A DNA stretch of 64,000 nt from Simplicispira suum (GCF_003008595.1 NZ_CP027669.1:496001-560000); one strand, 5' to 3'; positions 9,837 through 19,657 are shown, counted from the first letter of the stretch. Translations and numbers: made by a program. The notes: generated by a model from the sequence alone, not told the origin.

Positions 9837-11522
9837 ATGTCTGAATCTTTTGCCGACCTTTTCGAAGAATCCTTGCAACGCACCGAGATGCGCCCCGGTG
9901 AAGTCATCACCGCAGAGGTGGTGCGCGTCGAGCACAGCTTCGTCGTGGTCAACGCCGGCCTCAAGTCTGAAGCCTATGTGCCGCTCGACGAATTTAAGAA
10001 CGACAAGGGCGAAGTCGAAGTCCAGGTAGGCGATTTCGTCTCCGTGGCCATCGGTTCGATCGAAAACGGTTACGGCGACACCATCCTCTCGCGCGATACG
10101 GCCAAGCGCCTCGCGTCCTGGATGAGCCTGGAAAAGGCCCTGGAATCCGGCGAATTCGTCACCGGCACCACCAGCGGCAAGGTCAAGGGCGGCCTGACGG
10201 TTCTGGTCAACGGCATCCGCGCCTTCCTCCCCGGTTCGCTCATCGACACGCGCCCGGTCAAGGACCTGACGCCGTACGAGAACAAGACCATGGAATTCAA
10301 GGTCATCAAGCTCGACCGCAAGCGCAACAACGTGGTGCTGAGCCGCCGCGCTGTGGTCGAAGCCTCGATGGGCGAAGAGCGCGAGAAGCTCATGGCCACC
10401 CTCAAGGAAGGTGCCATTGTCAACGGTGTGGTCAAAAATATCACCGAATACGGCGCCTTCGTGGACCTGGGCGGCATCGACGGCCTGCTGCACATCACCG
10501 ACATGGCATGGCGCCGCGTTCGCCACCCTTCGGAAGTGGTCACGGCCGGCCAGGAACTCACCGCCAAGATCCTCAAGTTCGACACCGAGAAGAACCGTGT
10601 CTCGCTGGGCCTCAAGCAAATGGGCGACGACCCGTGGATGGGTGTCTCCCGCCGCTACCCACAGAGCACGCGTTTGTTCGGCAAGATCACCAACATCGCC
10701 GACTACGGCGCGTTTGTGGAACTCGAACCCGGCATTGAAGGCCTGGTACACGTGTCGGAAATGGACTGGACGAACAAGAACATCGCTCCTTCCAAGCTGG
10801 TCACCCTGGGCGACGAAGTCGAAGTCATGGTCCTCGAGATCGACGAAGACAAGCGCCGCATCAGCCTGGGCATGAAGCAGTGCAAGGCCAACCCTTGGCA
10901 AGAGTTCGCGCAGGACACCAAGCGCGGCGACCGCGTCAAGGGCCCCATCAAGTCGATCACCGACTTCGGCGTGTTCGTCGGTCTGGCTGCCGGTATCGAC
11001 GGCCTGGTGCACCTGTCTGACCTCTCGTGGAACGAGCCCGGCGAAGCCGCCGTGCGCAACTACAAGAAGGGCCAGGAAGTCGAAGCCATCGTGCTGGCTG
11101 TGGACGTGGAGCGCGAGCGCATCTCCTTGGGCATCAAGCAGCTCGACGGCGATCCGTTCACCACGTTTGTGACCGTGAACGACAAGGGCCAGACGGTGAC
11201 CGGCAAGGTCAAGACCGTGGACGCCCGTGGCGCCGAGATCGACCTGGGTGAAGACATCCTCGGTTACCTGCGCGCTTCGGAAATCTCGCGCGACCGCGTG
11301 GAAGACGCACGCAATGTGCTCAAGGAAGGCGACGAAGTCACCGCCGTGGTCGTCAACGTGGACCGCAAGACGCGCAACATCCAGCTGTCCATCAAGCAAA
11401 AGGACATGATCGACGAGCAAGGCGCCATGGCCAACCTGAGCCAGCAGTCGAGCCGCGAGAGCGCCGGCACGACCAGCCTGGGCGCCCTGCTGCGCGCCAA
11501 GCTGGACAACTCGGACAAGTAA
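9837..11522 (+). CDS. rpsA: 30S ribosomal protein S1
   Basis: RNA-binding protein of the small subunit that brings structured mRNAs to the ribosome. It has 561 residues with six S1 (OB-fold) repeats, the full-length proteobacterial form. Typical repeat strings are [24 protein letters not shown] and related [10 protein letters not shown] and [10 protein letters not shown] segments. The ATG at 9837 was chosen because AAGGA lies just upstream and [13 protein letters not shown] is the conserved N-terminus; an in-frame upstream ATG at 9801 would add 12 unsupported residues. It lies 189 bp after cmk, as cmk-rpsA does in many proteobacteria. S1 represses its own translation in E. coli; no equivalent leader element can be recognised here. 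Confidence 0.97.
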   Translation: MSESFADLFEESLQRTEMRPGEVITAEVVRVEHSFVVVNAGLKSEAYVPLDEFKNDKGEVEVQVGDFVSVAIGSIENGYGDTILSRDTAKRLASWMSLEKALESGEFVTGTTSGKVKGGLTVLVNGIRAFLPGSLIDTRPVKDLTPYENKTMEFKVIKLDRKRNNVVLSRRAVVEASMGEEREKLMATLKEGAIVNGVVKNITEYGAFVDLGGIDGLLHITDMAWRRVRHPSEVVTAGQELTAKILKFDTEKNRVSLGLKQMGDDPWMGVSRRYPQSTRLFGKITNIADYGAFVELEPGIEGLVHVSEMDWTNKNIAPSKLVTLGDEVEVMVLEIDEDKRRISLGMKQCKANPWQEFAQDTKRGDRVKGPIKSITDFGVFVGLAAGIDGLVHLSDLSWNEPGEAAVRNYKKGQEVEAIVLAVDVERERISLGIKQLDGDPFTTFVTVNDKGQTVTGKVKTVDARGAEIDLGEDILGYLRASEISRDRVEDARNVLKEGDEVTAVVVNVDRKTRNIQLSIKQKDMIDEQGAMANLSQQSSRESAGTTSLGALLRAKLDNSDK

Positions 11523-11567
11523 TCCAAGCGATCGCTGTCGGCGCCCTGGGCGCCGACCAGGATGGCG

Positions 11568-11607
11568 GCCGGGTGAGTGCACAATGCGCCCACCCGGCAT
11601 TTTTTTG
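11568..11607 (+). terminator. Rho-independent terminator after rpsA
   Basis: Perfect 8-bp stem GCCGGGTG/CACCCGGC with a 15-base loop, followed by A and seven T. It ends ten bases before the ihfB start codon, so ihfB transcripts read from rpsA must pass through it. Confidence 0.85.
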
Positions 11608-11616
11608 TATGAACGT

Positions 11617-11931
11617 ATGACCCGATCCGATCTCGTTGAAGCCTTGGCTGAGCGTTTTCCCCAGCTGACGCACCGCGACGCAGAAATCGCCGTGAAAGCC
11701 TTGCTTGACGCCGTGGGCGAGGCGCTGGTGCGCGGCCATCGCATTGAGGTACGGGGTTTTGGCAGTTTTTCTGTCAGCCACCGGCCTCCGCGTCTGGGCC
11801 GCAACCCGCGCAGCGGCGAAGCCGTAGCCATTCCAGCCAAGCGCGTGCCACACTTCAAGCCAGGCAAGGCACTGCGCGAAGCCGTAGATCAACGTACCCA
11901 AGAACTCCGCAGCCCTGCCACAGGCAGATAA
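11617..11931 (+). CDS. ihfB: Integration host factor subunit beta
   Basis: DNA-bending nucleoid protein that pairs with IhfA. It has 104 residues, slightly longer than the E. coli protein because of a C-terminal tail ([13 protein letters not shown]). The DNA-binding arm reads [20 protein letters not shown], which is diagnostic for the beta subunit, followed by [13 protein letters not shown]. The ATG at 11617 gives the conserved [12 protein letters not shown] start; upstream in-frame codons lie in the rpsA terminator. No clear ribosome-binding site precedes this start. rpsA-ihfB-lapA-lapB order matches E. coli and other proteobacteria. Confidence 0.95.
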   Translation: MTRSDLVEALAERFPQLTHRDAEIAVKALLDAVGEALVRGHRIEVRGFGSFSVSHRPPRLGRNPRSGEAVAIPAKRVPHFKPGKALREAVDQRTQELRSPATGR

Positions 11932-11935
11932 AGCT

Positions 11936-11989
11936 ATATTTTTGATAGCGCATAACGCTTTCTGCATAATCGCCAGCGGCCAAAAGCAC
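11936..11989 (+). repeat. Dispersed repeat copy 3 (after ihfB)
   Basis: Core TTTTTGATAGCG - AACGCTT - ATAATCGCCAGCGGCC - AAAAG. It begins five bases past the ihfB stop codon, in the same orientation as copy 1. Confidence 0.75.
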
Positions 11990-12067
11990 CTAAAATTTGG
12001 CAGAATGCGACGAATCCTGCGCTTTGCGGCGATCGCTTCGTAGAATCGTCCCACCACCGGGGACGCC

Positions 12068-12367
12068 ATGAAATACTTCCTGTGGCTGCTCAAGGCAGCC
12101 ATTTTCTTTACGCTTTTCGCCTTTGCGCTGAACAACCAGCAAGACGCCACCGTGCACTTGTTCTTCGGTACGCAGTGGCGTGCGCCACAGGTTCTCATCG
12201 TACTGACGGCCTTTGCCTTCGGCCTCGTCGCTGGCGTGCTGGGCATGGTGCCGCGCTGGTGGAAGCACCGCAGTGCCGCGCGGCGCGTGCAAGCCGCGCA
12301 GACGCCCCCCGCCGCCGCGCCCGTACCCAGCCCCACCCCCGAGTCCGTTCCGCCGCATGGAATTTGA
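12068..12367 (+). CDS. lapA: LapA-domain inner-membrane protein
   Basis: Small membrane protein (99 residues) of the LapA/DUF1049 family, which works with LapB in control of lipopolysaccharide synthesis. It has two transmembrane segments (about residues 3-20 and 42-60) separated by the family motif NNQQDATVHLFFG. The C-terminal tail is rich in Ala and Pro. Its last 11 bases overlap the start of lapB, which indicates translational coupling. Confidence 0.88.
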   Translation: MKYFLWLLKAAIFFTLFAFALNNQQDATVHLFFGTQWRAPQVLIVLTAFAFGLVAGVLGMVPRWWKHRSAARRVQAAQTPPAAAPVPSPTPESVPPHGI

Positions 12368-13523
12368 CCTCTCCTGGCTTCTGCTGGGGCTGCCGCTGGT
12401 CTTCATGCTCGGCTGGGCCGCCTCACGCATGGATCTGCGCCAGCTGCGCAGGCAAAACCGCGATGCGCCCAAAGCCTATTTCAAGGGCCTGAACTTCCTG
12501 CTCAACGAGCAGCAAGACCAGGCCATTGACGCCTTCATCGAGGCGGTACAGAACGATCCAGACACCTCCGAGCTGCATTTCGCCCTGGGCAACCTGTTCC
12601 GGCGCCGGGGCGAGTACGACCGCGCGGTGCGCGTGCACGAACACCTGCTCTCGCGCGGCGATCTGAGCAGCACCGACCGAGATCGCGCCCAGCACGCACT
12701 GGCGCTCGACTACCTCAAAGCCGGCCTGCTCGACCGCGCCGAAGACGCGCTGGCGCGCCTGGAGGGCACGGCGTTTGAAGCTGAGGCCCGACTCGCGCGG
12801 CTTGCCATTTTCGAGCGATCGCGCGACTGGCCCCAGGCCGCCGAAGTGGCGCGCAAGATGCACGCTGCCGACCAGGGGGACTTCAGTACCCGCCAGGCGC
12901 ACTATCTTTGTGAGCAGGCCCACAGCGAACGCGCTGCCGGCAACAGCAGCGCCGCCATGGCCCTGTTGGAACAGGCCCTGCGCGCCGCACCCCAGGCAGC
13001 GCGCCCCCACATCGAGCTGGCACGGCTTGCAGAGCAGACGGGCGACAGCGCGCGCGCGCTCGAGCTGCTGCGCGCCTTGGGCGTACAGGCCCCGTCCGCA
13101 CTGCCGCTCGCCGCCGCCTTGTTGACCGAGATCGCTCGCGACAGTGGACGCGAGGCCGAGGTGCTCGCCCTGTTGCAGGCGCATTACGCACAAGGCCCAT
13201 CGCTGGACGTCCTCGACGCGATCGTGGCGCTCTCAGAGCGCGCAGGCGCCGCGCCAACGGAGCAGAACGAAAGCCGCATGTGGTATCTGCGCCATCTTGA
13301 GCACGAACCCTCGCTGGTTGCTGCGGCCAAGTGGTTGGCCGGCGAGCGGCTCGAGCACGAGGAGTTTCATCCGCAAATTCAGGCCGCGCTCGACACCGCC
13401 GCCCGCCCGCTCACGCGCTACCGCTGTGCAGCCTGCGGGTTCGAAGCGCGCCAGCATTTCTGGCACTGCCCAGGCTGCCAGGCCTGGGACAGCTACCCAG
13501 CGCAGCGGGTGGAGGAGCTATAG
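12357..13523 (+). CDS. lapB: LapB lipopolysaccharide assembly protein (TPR plus rubredoxin-like zinc domain)
   Basis: Adaptor in the inner membrane that links LPS synthesis and export and, in E. coli, presents LpxC to FtsH for degradation. It has 388 residues: an N-terminal anchor (about residues 5-20), a series of tetratricopeptide repeats (about 40-340), and a C-terminal rubredoxin-like zinc site with two CxxC pairs, CAACGF and CPGCQAW. The ATG at 12357 gives the expected membrane anchor (MEFDLSWLLLGLP) and overlaps the end of lapA; a longer frame starting at 12213 is just lapA read in another frame. Confidence 0.93.
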   Translation: MEFDLSWLLLGLPLVFMLGWAASRMDLRQLRRQNRDAPKAYFKGLNFLLNEQQDQAIDAFIEAVQNDPDTSELHFALGNLFRRRGEYDRAVRVHEHLLSRGDLSSTDRDRAQHALALDYLKAGLLDRAEDALARLEGTAFEAEARLARLAIFERSRDWPQAAEVARKMHAADQGDFSTRQAHYLCEQAHSERAAGNSSAAMALLEQALRAAPQAARPHIELARLAEQTGDSARALELLRALGVQAPSALPLAAALLTEIARDSGREAEVLALLQAHYAQGPSLDVLDAIVALSERAGAAPTEQNESRMWYLRHLEHEPSLVAAAKWLAGERLEHEEFHPQIQAALDTAARPLTRYRCAACGFEARQHFWHCPGCQAWDSYPAQRVEEL

Positions 13524-13526
13524 GCC

Positions 13527-13829
13527 ATGGGCATCCGATCTCTGCTGTTGAGCGCCGCACTGCTCTGCTCGGGCACTGCGTTCGCGCAAATCGACATCAA
13601 CAAGGCCACCGAAGCCGAGCTGGACGCCATTCGCGGCGTCGGCCCAGCCACCACGCGGCGCATTCTGACCGAGCGCGCGCACCAGCCTTTCAAGGACTGG
13701 GCCGATCTGGTAGCGCGGGTGCACGGCATTGGTCGTGCCAGCGCGGCCAGCTTTTCGGCACAAGGCTATACCGTCAATGGCCAACCGTATGCGGGCGCAC
13801 GCACTGCGGCGTCGGCCCCGGCACGGTAG
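13527..13829 (+). CDS. ComEA-like exported helix-hairpin-helix protein
   Basis: A 100-residue protein with a signal peptide (cleavage near AFA-Q, residue 21) and a helix-hairpin-helix domain: IDINKATEAELDAIRGVGP, then GIGRASAASF. This is the fold of the DNA-binding ComEA proteins of natural transformation. Such small free-standing versions are common in beta-proteobacteria. Whether it works in DNA uptake here is unknown; no other competence genes are adjacent. It starts three bases after the lapB stop, so it may be co-transcribed with lapB. Confidence 0.8.
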   Translation: MGIRSLLLSAALLCSGTAFAQIDINKATEAELDAIRGVGPATTRRILTERAHQPFKDWADLVARVHGIGRASAASFSAQGYTVNGQPYAGARTAASAPAR

Positions 13830-13847
13830 GAAGGCATTGTCAGGCCC

Positions 13848-16799
13848 ATGGATTTGCCGCAGTTGCCGCTCATCACGCTCGTCGCCCTGCCCTTCGCCGC
13901 AAGCCTGCTGGCGGCCTTTCTGCCGTCCAATGCGCGCAACACCGAGTCGACCCTGGCGGGGCTGATTGCCCTGCTGTGCACGGTGCAGGCGGCCTTGCTG
14001 TTCCCGCAGATCGCTGCGGGCGAAGTGCTGCGCCAGGAATTCGCCTGGGTTCCGGCGCTCGGCCTCAAGCTGGTGCTGCGCATGGACGGCTTTGCCTGGA
14101 TGTTCTACATGCTGGTGCTGGGCATTGGCACGCTGGTAGTGCTGTACGCGCGCTACTACATGTCGCCGCAGGATCCGGTGCCGCGATTTTTTGCCTTCTT
14201 TCTGGCTTTCATGGGCTCGATGGCGGGCGTGGTGCTGTCGGGCAACCTGATTCAGCTCGCGCTGTTCTGGGAGCTGACCAGCCTGTTTTCGTTTTTATTG
14301 ATCGGCTACTGGTACCACCGCAAGGATGCCCGGCGCGGCGCGCGCATGGCGCTCACTGTGACGGGCGCGGGTGGCCTGTGCCTGTTCGCCGGGATGATCG
14401 TGCTCGGCCACATCGTGGGCAGCTACGAACTCGACAACGTGCTGGCCGCCGGAGCGCTGGTGCGCGCCCATCCCATGTACCCGGTGGCGCTGTGCCTCAT
14501 CGTGCTGGGCGCACTGACCAAGAGCGCGCAGTTTCCGTTCCACTTCTGGCTGCCGCACGCCATGGCGGCGCCCACCCCCGTATCCGCCTATCTGCATTCG
14601 GCGACCATGGTCAAGGCCGGGGTTTTTCTGCTGGCGCGGCTCTGGCCGGTGCTCTCGGGAACGGAGCCCTGGTTCTGGATCGTCGGCGGGGCCGGTCTCA
14701 TTACCCTGCTGCTCGGCGCCTATGTGGCCATGTTTCAACACGACCTCAAGGGTGTGCTGGCGTATTCGACGCTCTCGCACCTCGGCCTGATCACGCTGCT
14801 GCTGGGCCTCAACAGTCCGCTGGCCGCTGTAGCGGCCGTCTTTCACATCATGAATCATGCGACCTTCAAGGCCTCGCTGTTCATGGCCGCAGGCATCATC
14901 GACCACGAAACCGGCACGCGCGATATGCGAAGGCTCTCCGGGCTGGCGCGCAGCATGCCAGTGACGGCCACGCTGGCTGCGGTCGCCGCCGCCGCCATGG
15001 CGGGCGTTCCTCTCCTCAACGGCTTTTTGTCCAAAGAAATGTTCTTTGCTGAAACCGTGTTCGTACAGGCCAATCCGCTGGTGGAACAATTCCTGCCCTG
15101 GGCCGCTACGCTGGCGGGCCTGTTCAGCGTGGCCTACGCATTGCGCTTTTGCGTGGAGACCTTTGGCGGTCCCCCTGCGACCGATCTGCCGCGCCAGCCC
15201 CATGAACCGCCCCACTGGATGCGCGTGCCCGTGGAACTGCTGGTGCTGATCTGCCTGCTCGTCGGGGTGCTGCCCCAGTGGACAGTGGGCGCTTTTCTGG
15301 ACGCCGCCGCGCGTCCGGTGGTGGGCGGCGAACTGCCTCCTTTCAGTCTGGCGGTCTGGCACGGCTTCAACACGCCTTTGATGATGAGCCTGGTGGCCCT
15401 GGTAGGCGGGACGCTGCTGTACCTGCTGGTGCTGCGCCGGCGCAGCAACCGCAATGCGTCCAGCCGCGCACCGGGCCTCGCAGGTCTCGATGGCAGGGAG
15501 CTGTTCGAGTCCCTGCTTGCCGCGCTGACGCAGGCGGGCCGGCGGGGGCGCACGCTGCTGGGCACGCACAAGCTGCAGTGGCAAATGCTGTGGCTTGTGG
15601 TCTTCGTGCTGGTCGCCGCCGCGCTGCCCTTGTGGACGCGCGGCCTGCCCATTGGCGACCGCGCCGCACTGCCATTCGAGCCAGCTTTTTCCCTGCTCTG
15701 GGCCTTGGGCATGGGCTGCGCGCTGGCCACGGCTTGGCAGGCCAAGTACCACCGCCTTGCGGCCCTGACACTGCTGGGCGCCACGGGGCTGATTACCTGC
15801 ATCACCTTCCTGTGGTTTTCCGCGCCCGATCTGGCGCTGACGCAGCTGGCGGTGGAGACCGTCACCACGCTGCTCATTCTGCTGGGACTGCGCTGGCTCC
15901 CCAAACGAAACGAGGCGCTGCGCCACACGCTCGAGGCGTCCGTGCGCCGCCGGGCGAGGCGGCGCCGCGCACGTGACTTTGTCCTGGCCGTGGCGACGGG
16001 CGGCGGCATGGCCCTGCTGTCATTTGCCATGCTGAGCCGCCCGTTTCCACGCAGCACCTCGACGTTTTTCCTGGAACACGCGCTCACGGGCGGTGGCGGC
16101 AACAACGTGGTCAACGTGATGCTGGTGGATTTCCGCGCCTTCGATACCTTTGGCGAAATCGTGGTGGTGGGGGTGGTGGCACTCACTGTCTACGCCCTGC
16201 TGCGGCGCTTTCGCCCCGCCATCGAGATGCTCGATCTGCCGCCGCAGCAACGCGCCCTGCCGGCCGACCTGGATACCGACCTGATCAACCCGCGCCTGGC
16301 AGCCGACACCGCCGTGGGCTACCTGCGCGTGCCCGCCGTGCTGGTGCGCCTGCTGCTGCCCTTTGCCACGCTGGTGGCGGTTTACCTCTTTTTGCGCGGG
16401 CACAACGCGCCGGGCGGTGGCTTTGTCGCTGGGCTGGTGTTTTCCGCCGCCATCGTGCTGCAGTACACGATCTCGGGCACGCAGTGGGTGGAGGCCCACT
16501 TCACGCTGTACCCGCGCCGCTGGATGGCAGCCGGCCTGCTCGCTGCGCTGGCCACCGGCCTGGGTTCGCTGGTCTGGGGCTATCCGTTCATGACCACGCA
16601 CACCGCCCACCTCACCCTGCCGCTGCTGGGCGAGGTGCATGTGGCAAGCGCCATGTTCTTTGACACCGGCGTGTTCGCTTTGGTGGTGGGGGCCACGCTG
16701 CTCATTCTCACTTCCATCGCCCACCAATCGATTCGCGGTCACCGCGCGCATGCCCGTCGCATGGAAGAAGCCGCAGCAGTCCAGGCGGGGGGCCACTGA
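13848..16799 (+). CDS. mrpA: Mrp antiporter subunit A fused to subunit B (MrpAB)
   Basis: Largest subunit of the Mrp (Mnh/Pha) multi-subunit Na+ or K+/H+ antiporter, which is related to the membrane arm of complex I. It has 983 residues and many membrane helices. The NuoL-like part includes FWELTSLFSFLLIGYW, with its conserved Glu, and PTPVSAYLHSATMVKAGVF, with its conserved Lys. The C-terminal part contains FLRGHNAPGGGFVAGLVF, the signature of MrpB, so A and B are one protein, as is usual in proteobacteria. Its stop overlaps the start of mrpC by one base. First gene of the mrpA-C-D-E-F-G operon. Confidence 0.93.
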   Translation: MDLPQLPLITLVALPFAASLLAAFLPSNARNTESTLAGLIALLCTVQAALLFPQIAAGEVLRQEFAWVPALGLKLVLRMDGFAWMFYMLVLGIGTLVVLYARYYMSPQDPVPRFFAFFLAFMGSMAGVVLSGNLIQLALFWELTSLFSFLLIGYWYHRKDARRGARMALTVTGAGGLCLFAGMIVLGHIVGSYELDNVLAAGALVRAHPMYPVALCLIVLGALTKSAQFPFHFWLPHAMAAPTPVSAYLHSATMVKAGVFLLARLWPVLSGTEPWFWIVGGAGLITLLLGAYVAMFQHDLKGVLAYSTLSHLGLITLLLGLNSPLAAVAAVFHIMNHATFKASLFMAAGIIDHETGTRDMRRLSGLARSMPVTATLAAVAAAAMAGVPLLNGFLSKEMFFAETVFVQANPLVEQFLPWAATLAGLFSVAYALRFCVETFGGPPATDLPRQPHEPPHWMRVPVELLVLICLLVGVLPQWTVGAFLDAAARPVVGGELPPFSLAVWHGFNTPLMMSLVALVGGTLLYLLVLRRRSNRNASSRAPGLAGLDGRELFESLLAALTQAGRRGRTLLGTHKLQWQMLWLVVFVLVAAALPLWTRGLPIGDRAALPFEPAFSLLWALGMGCALATAWQAKYHRLAALTLLGATGLITCITFLWFSAPDLALTQLAVETVTTLLILLGLRWLPKRNEALRHTLEASVRRRARRRRARDFVLAVATGGGMALLSFAMLSRPFPRSTSTFFLEHALTGGGGNNVVNVMLVDFRAFDTFGEIVVVGVVALTVYALLRRFRPAIEMLDLPPQQRALPADLDTDLINPRLAADTAVGYLRVPAVLVRLLLPFATLVAVYLFLRGHNAPGGGFVAGLVFSAAIVLQYTISGTQWVEAHFTLYPRRWMAAGLLAALATGLGSLVWGYPFMTTHTAHLTLPLLGEVHVASAMFFDTGVFALVVGATLLILTSIAHQSIRGHRAHARRMEEAAAVQAGGH

Positions 16800-17182
16800 T
16801 GGAACTCACCCTGGCTCTGTCGATCGGTGTGCTCACCGGCTCGGGCGTCTGGCTGCTGCTGCGCCCGCGCACCTTCCAGGTGATCATGGGACTCTCCCTC
16901 ATTTCCTACGCGGTCAATTTGTTCATCTTCAGCATGGGGCGCCTGGGCCTGGCCACCGGCAAGGAGCCCGTGCTGCGCGCCGGGGTGCCGCAAGACCTGG
17001 CGCACTATGCCGATCCCATGCCGCAGGCTTTGGTGCTCACCGCCATCGTCATCGGTTTTGCCATGACGGCGCTGTTCCTCGTGGTGCTGCTGGCCTCACG
17101 CGGCCTCTCGGGAACCGACCACGTCGACGGTGTGGAGCCACCCGAAGGCATGGAGCCCGACGATGACGGAGCGCGGCCATGA
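16799..17182 (+). CDS. mrpC: Mrp antiporter subunit C (NuoK-like)
   Basis: Membrane protein of 127 residues related to NuoK of complex I, with three membrane helices. The family signature is DPMPQALVLTAIVIGFAMTA (residues about 66-85). The C-terminal tail is acidic (EPPEGMEPDDDG). It overlaps mrpA by one base and mrpD by four (ATGA). It is a required part of the Mrp complex in characterised systems. Confidence 0.93.
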   Translation: MELTLALSIGVLTGSGVWLLLRPRTFQVIMGLSLISYAVNLFIFSMGRLGLATGKEPVLRAGVPQDLAHYADPMPQALVLTAIVIGFAMTALFLVVLLASRGLSGTDHVDGVEPPEGMEPDDDGARP

Positions 17183-18897
17183 TCGGCCTCGCCGATGCCG
17201 CCCAGATGCAGCACCTGATGCTGGTGCCGGTGCTGCTGCCGCTCCTGGTGGCGGCGCTCATGATGCTGCTGGGCGAAGAGCGCCACCGCCTCAAGATGGC
17301 CCTCAACGTAGGCTCTTGCGCCGCGCTGCTGGCCGTCTCTTGCCTGCTCCTGCTGCGCGCATCACACGATGGCGCGCCCCAAGCCGTGGGGGTGTACCTG
17401 CCAGGCAATTGGCAGGCGCCGTTTGGCATTGTGCTGGCGCTCGACCGGCTCTGCGCACTGATGCTGGTGCTGACCAGTCTGGTGGCGCTGGCCGCAGCGC
17501 TGTTTGCCTGCGCACGCTGGCACCGGGTGGGCGTGCATTTCCATGTGCTGTTCCAGCTGCAGCTGATGGGGCTGGCCGGCGCCTTCCTCACGGCCGATCT
17601 GTTCAACTTGTTCGTGTTTTTCGAAGTGACGCTGGCAGCCTCGTACGGCCTGCTGCTGCACGGCTCAGGGCGCGCGCGGGTGCTCTCGGGCATGCACTAC
17701 ATTGCCATCAACCTGGCGGCGTCGGCGCTCCTTCTGATCGGCGTCTCCATGCTGTACGGCATCACCGGCACGCTGAACATGGCCGATCTGGCGCAGCACA
17801 TTCCGACACTGCGCGCGTCCGACCGGGGCCTGCTGCACGCGGCGGCGGGCATCCTGGCGACGGCCTTTCTCATCAAGGCGGCCGTCTGGCCGCTCAACTT
17901 CTGGCTGGTGCCCGCCTACAGCGCGGCCACCGCGCCGGTGGCCGCGCTGTTTGCGCTAATGACCAAACTGGGCGTCTATTCCATCTTGCGCCTGTGGTCG
18001 CTGTTGTTTGGTGACGAGGCCGGGGCATCGGCACAGTTCGGCAGCCTGTGGTTGATCGGCGCCGGCATGCTCACCATGGCCTTTGGCGCTATCGGCATGA
18101 TGGGCTCGCAGCGCCTGGGGCACCTGGCGGGCTACGCGGCCCTGCTGTCGTCGGGCACGGTTCTGGCCGTCGCCGGCTTCGGCCAAAACCTGCTGACGGC
18201 GGCCATGCTGTACTACCTGCCGGCTTCCACACTGGCCATCAGCGCCCTGTTCTTGCTGGGCGACGTGATGGACCGCTGGCGCAGCCCGGTCGACGGCGCC
18301 GATCCCTATGAACCCACAAGCGAGGCGGCACCGTTCCTCAACGCCCGGCTCGAGCCCACGCGGGGATTCAACCTGGACGAAGAAGAACAAGCCCTGGTCG
18401 GTCGCCCCATTCCGGCCGCCACCGCCTTCGTCGGGCTTGCATTTCTGTTGTGCACGCTCATGCTCTCGGGCCTGCCGCCATTGCCTGGATTCGTGGGCAA
18501 GTTCGCCATGCTCAATGCGCTGTTCAACCCGCTGGGGCTGGCTGCTTCGGCAGGGGCGCAACCGGGGCTCACCGGCTGGGTCTTCGTGCTGGTTCTGATA
18601 GCGAGTGGATTTTTGGCGCTCACCGCGCTGGTGCGTGCCGGCATCGCGCATTTCTGGACCGCGCAAGGGCGCGGCCCCTTGCGCGTGGGCCTGGCCGAGG
18701 GCGTTCCGATTGGCGCACTCCTGCTGTCCTGCGTGCTGCTGACCGTGGCCGCAGGGCCGGCCCTGCGCTACGCACAGGCCACGGCCGATGCCCTGCATGC
18801 ACCCAGCGGCTATGTGCAATCCATCCTGGGCGCCGAGCCCGTGCCCAGCGTGGCTGCGGGCTCTACGCTCGACGAAACCGCAGAGGCCACGCCATGA
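17179..18897 (+). CDS. mrpD: Mrp antiporter subunit D (NuoN/NuoM-like)
   Basis: Proton-translocating subunit of the Mrp antiporter, 572 residues. Key segments are LFNLFVFFEVTLAASYGLLL, which holds the conserved Glu, and the region around residues 232-260 (AAVWPLNFWLVPAYSAATAP, then ALMTKLGVYSILR), which holds conserved Lys residues. It is longer than the roughly 500-residue homologues because of a hydrophilic insertion (about residues 370-410, ending in a run of acidic residues). Overlaps its neighbours by ATGA at both ends. Confidence 0.93.
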   Translation: MIGLADAAQMQHLMLVPVLLPLLVAALMMLLGEERHRLKMALNVGSCAALLAVSCLLLLRASHDGAPQAVGVYLPGNWQAPFGIVLALDRLCALMLVLTSLVALAAALFACARWHRVGVHFHVLFQLQLMGLAGAFLTADLFNLFVFFEVTLAASYGLLLHGSGRARVLSGMHYIAINLAASALLLIGVSMLYGITGTLNMADLAQHIPTLRASDRGLLHAAAGILATAFLIKAAVWPLNFWLVPAYSAATAPVAALFALMTKLGVYSILRLWSLLFGDEAGASAQFGSLWLIGAGMLTMAFGAIGMMGSQRLGHLAGYAALLSSGTVLAVAGFGQNLLTAAMLYYLPASTLAISALFLLGDVMDRWRSPVDGADPYEPTSEAAPFLNARLEPTRGFNLDEEEQALVGRPIPAATAFVGLAFLLCTLMLSGLPPLPGFVGKFAMLNALFNPLGLAASAGAQPGLTGWVFVLVLIASGFLALTALVRAGIAHFWTAQGRGPLRVGLAEGVPIGALLLSCVLLTVAAGPALRYAQATADALHAPSGYVQSILGAEPVPSVAAGSTLDETAEATP

Positions 18898-19382
18898 AGC
18901 GCTTGCTGCCAGCCCCGCTGCTCTCATTTGCACTGTTCGTGCTGTGGATGGTGCTCAACCGCAGCCTGGGCCTCGCCGACGCGCTCATCGGCATGGTGCT
19001 GGGCGTGTCGATTCCGCTGCTCACACGGGGCCTGCGCCCCCTGCCGGTGCGCGTGCGCCACCCCATCACCATTCTTCGGCTGGGTCTGCGTGTGGCAGCC
19101 GACACCGTGGAATCCAACTGGGGCACGCTGCGCGTCTTTCTGTTTCCACACCTGCGCCGCCATCCTGCCGGCTTCGTGCACATTCCGCTCCAGCTGCGCG
19201 ATCCGAACGCGCTGGCGGTCCTGGCGATGATCGTCTGCATCACCCCCGGCACCTCCTGGGCCGAACTCTCCAGCGACCACAGCATGCTGATGCTGCATGT
19301 ACTGGAGCTGGATGACCGCCCAGAATTTGTGGCCCATATCAAGGCGCGCTATGAGCGCCCGCTCATGGAGATATTCGAATGA
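18894..19382 (+). CDS. mrpE: Mrp antiporter subunit E
   Basis: Membrane protein of 162 residues. Short N-terminal helices (LLSFALFVLWMVLNRSLG, ALIGMVLGVSIPLL) are followed by a cytoplasmic domain with the family motif CITPGTSWAEL and a C-terminal HVLELDD segment. The start at 18894 was chosen for the ATGA overlap with mrpD; a much longer frame in the same phase begins inside mrpD and is not credible. Confidence 0.92.
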   Translation: MKRLLPAPLLSFALFVLWMVLNRSLGLADALIGMVLGVSIPLLTRGLRPLPVRVRHPITILRLGLRVAADTVESNWGTLRVFLFPHLRRHPAGFVHIPLQLRDPNALAVLAMIVCITPGTSWAELSSDHSMLMLHVLELDDRPEFVAHIKARYERPLMEIFE

Positions 19383-19657
19383 ATCCGGTCCTTTCCTACG
19401 CCCTGCCCGCTGCACTCGTGATCCTGGTGCTGGCCATGGGCTGCACCTTGGTTCCCGTACTGCGCGGGCCCACCGCGCAAGATCGCGTGCTGGCGCTCGA
19501 CTGCCTGGCCCTGAACGGCATGCTGCTGATGCTGGTACTCGGCATCCACCAAGGCAGCAGCAACTATTTTGAAGCGGCGCTGCTGATTGCGCTGCTGGGC
19601 TTTGTCAGTTCCATGGCTATGGCCAAGTTTCTGCTGCGCGGGGAGATCATCGAGTGA
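19379..19657 (+). CDS. mrpF: Mrp antiporter subunit F
   Basis: Small membrane protein of 92 residues with three predicted helices and the motif LRGPTAQDRVLALDCLALNG, typical of MrpF. It overlaps mrpE by ATGA and mrpG by four bases (GTGA). Confidence 0.92.
   Translation: MNPVLSYALPAALVILVLAMGCTLVPVLRGPTAQDRVLALDCLALNGMLLMLVLGIHQGSSNYFEAALLIALLGFVSSMAMAKFLLRGEIIE

Noticed and set aside
14295..15926. 543-residue open frame antisense to mrpA
   Set aside because: Glutamine/arginine/histidine-rich shadow of a membrane protein gene, without start signals.
18595..18625. CTGATAGCGAGTGGATTTTTGGCG inside mrpD as a repeat copy (read in parts)
   Set aside because: Weak partial match without the core inverted repeat; encoded residues fit a normal membrane helix.
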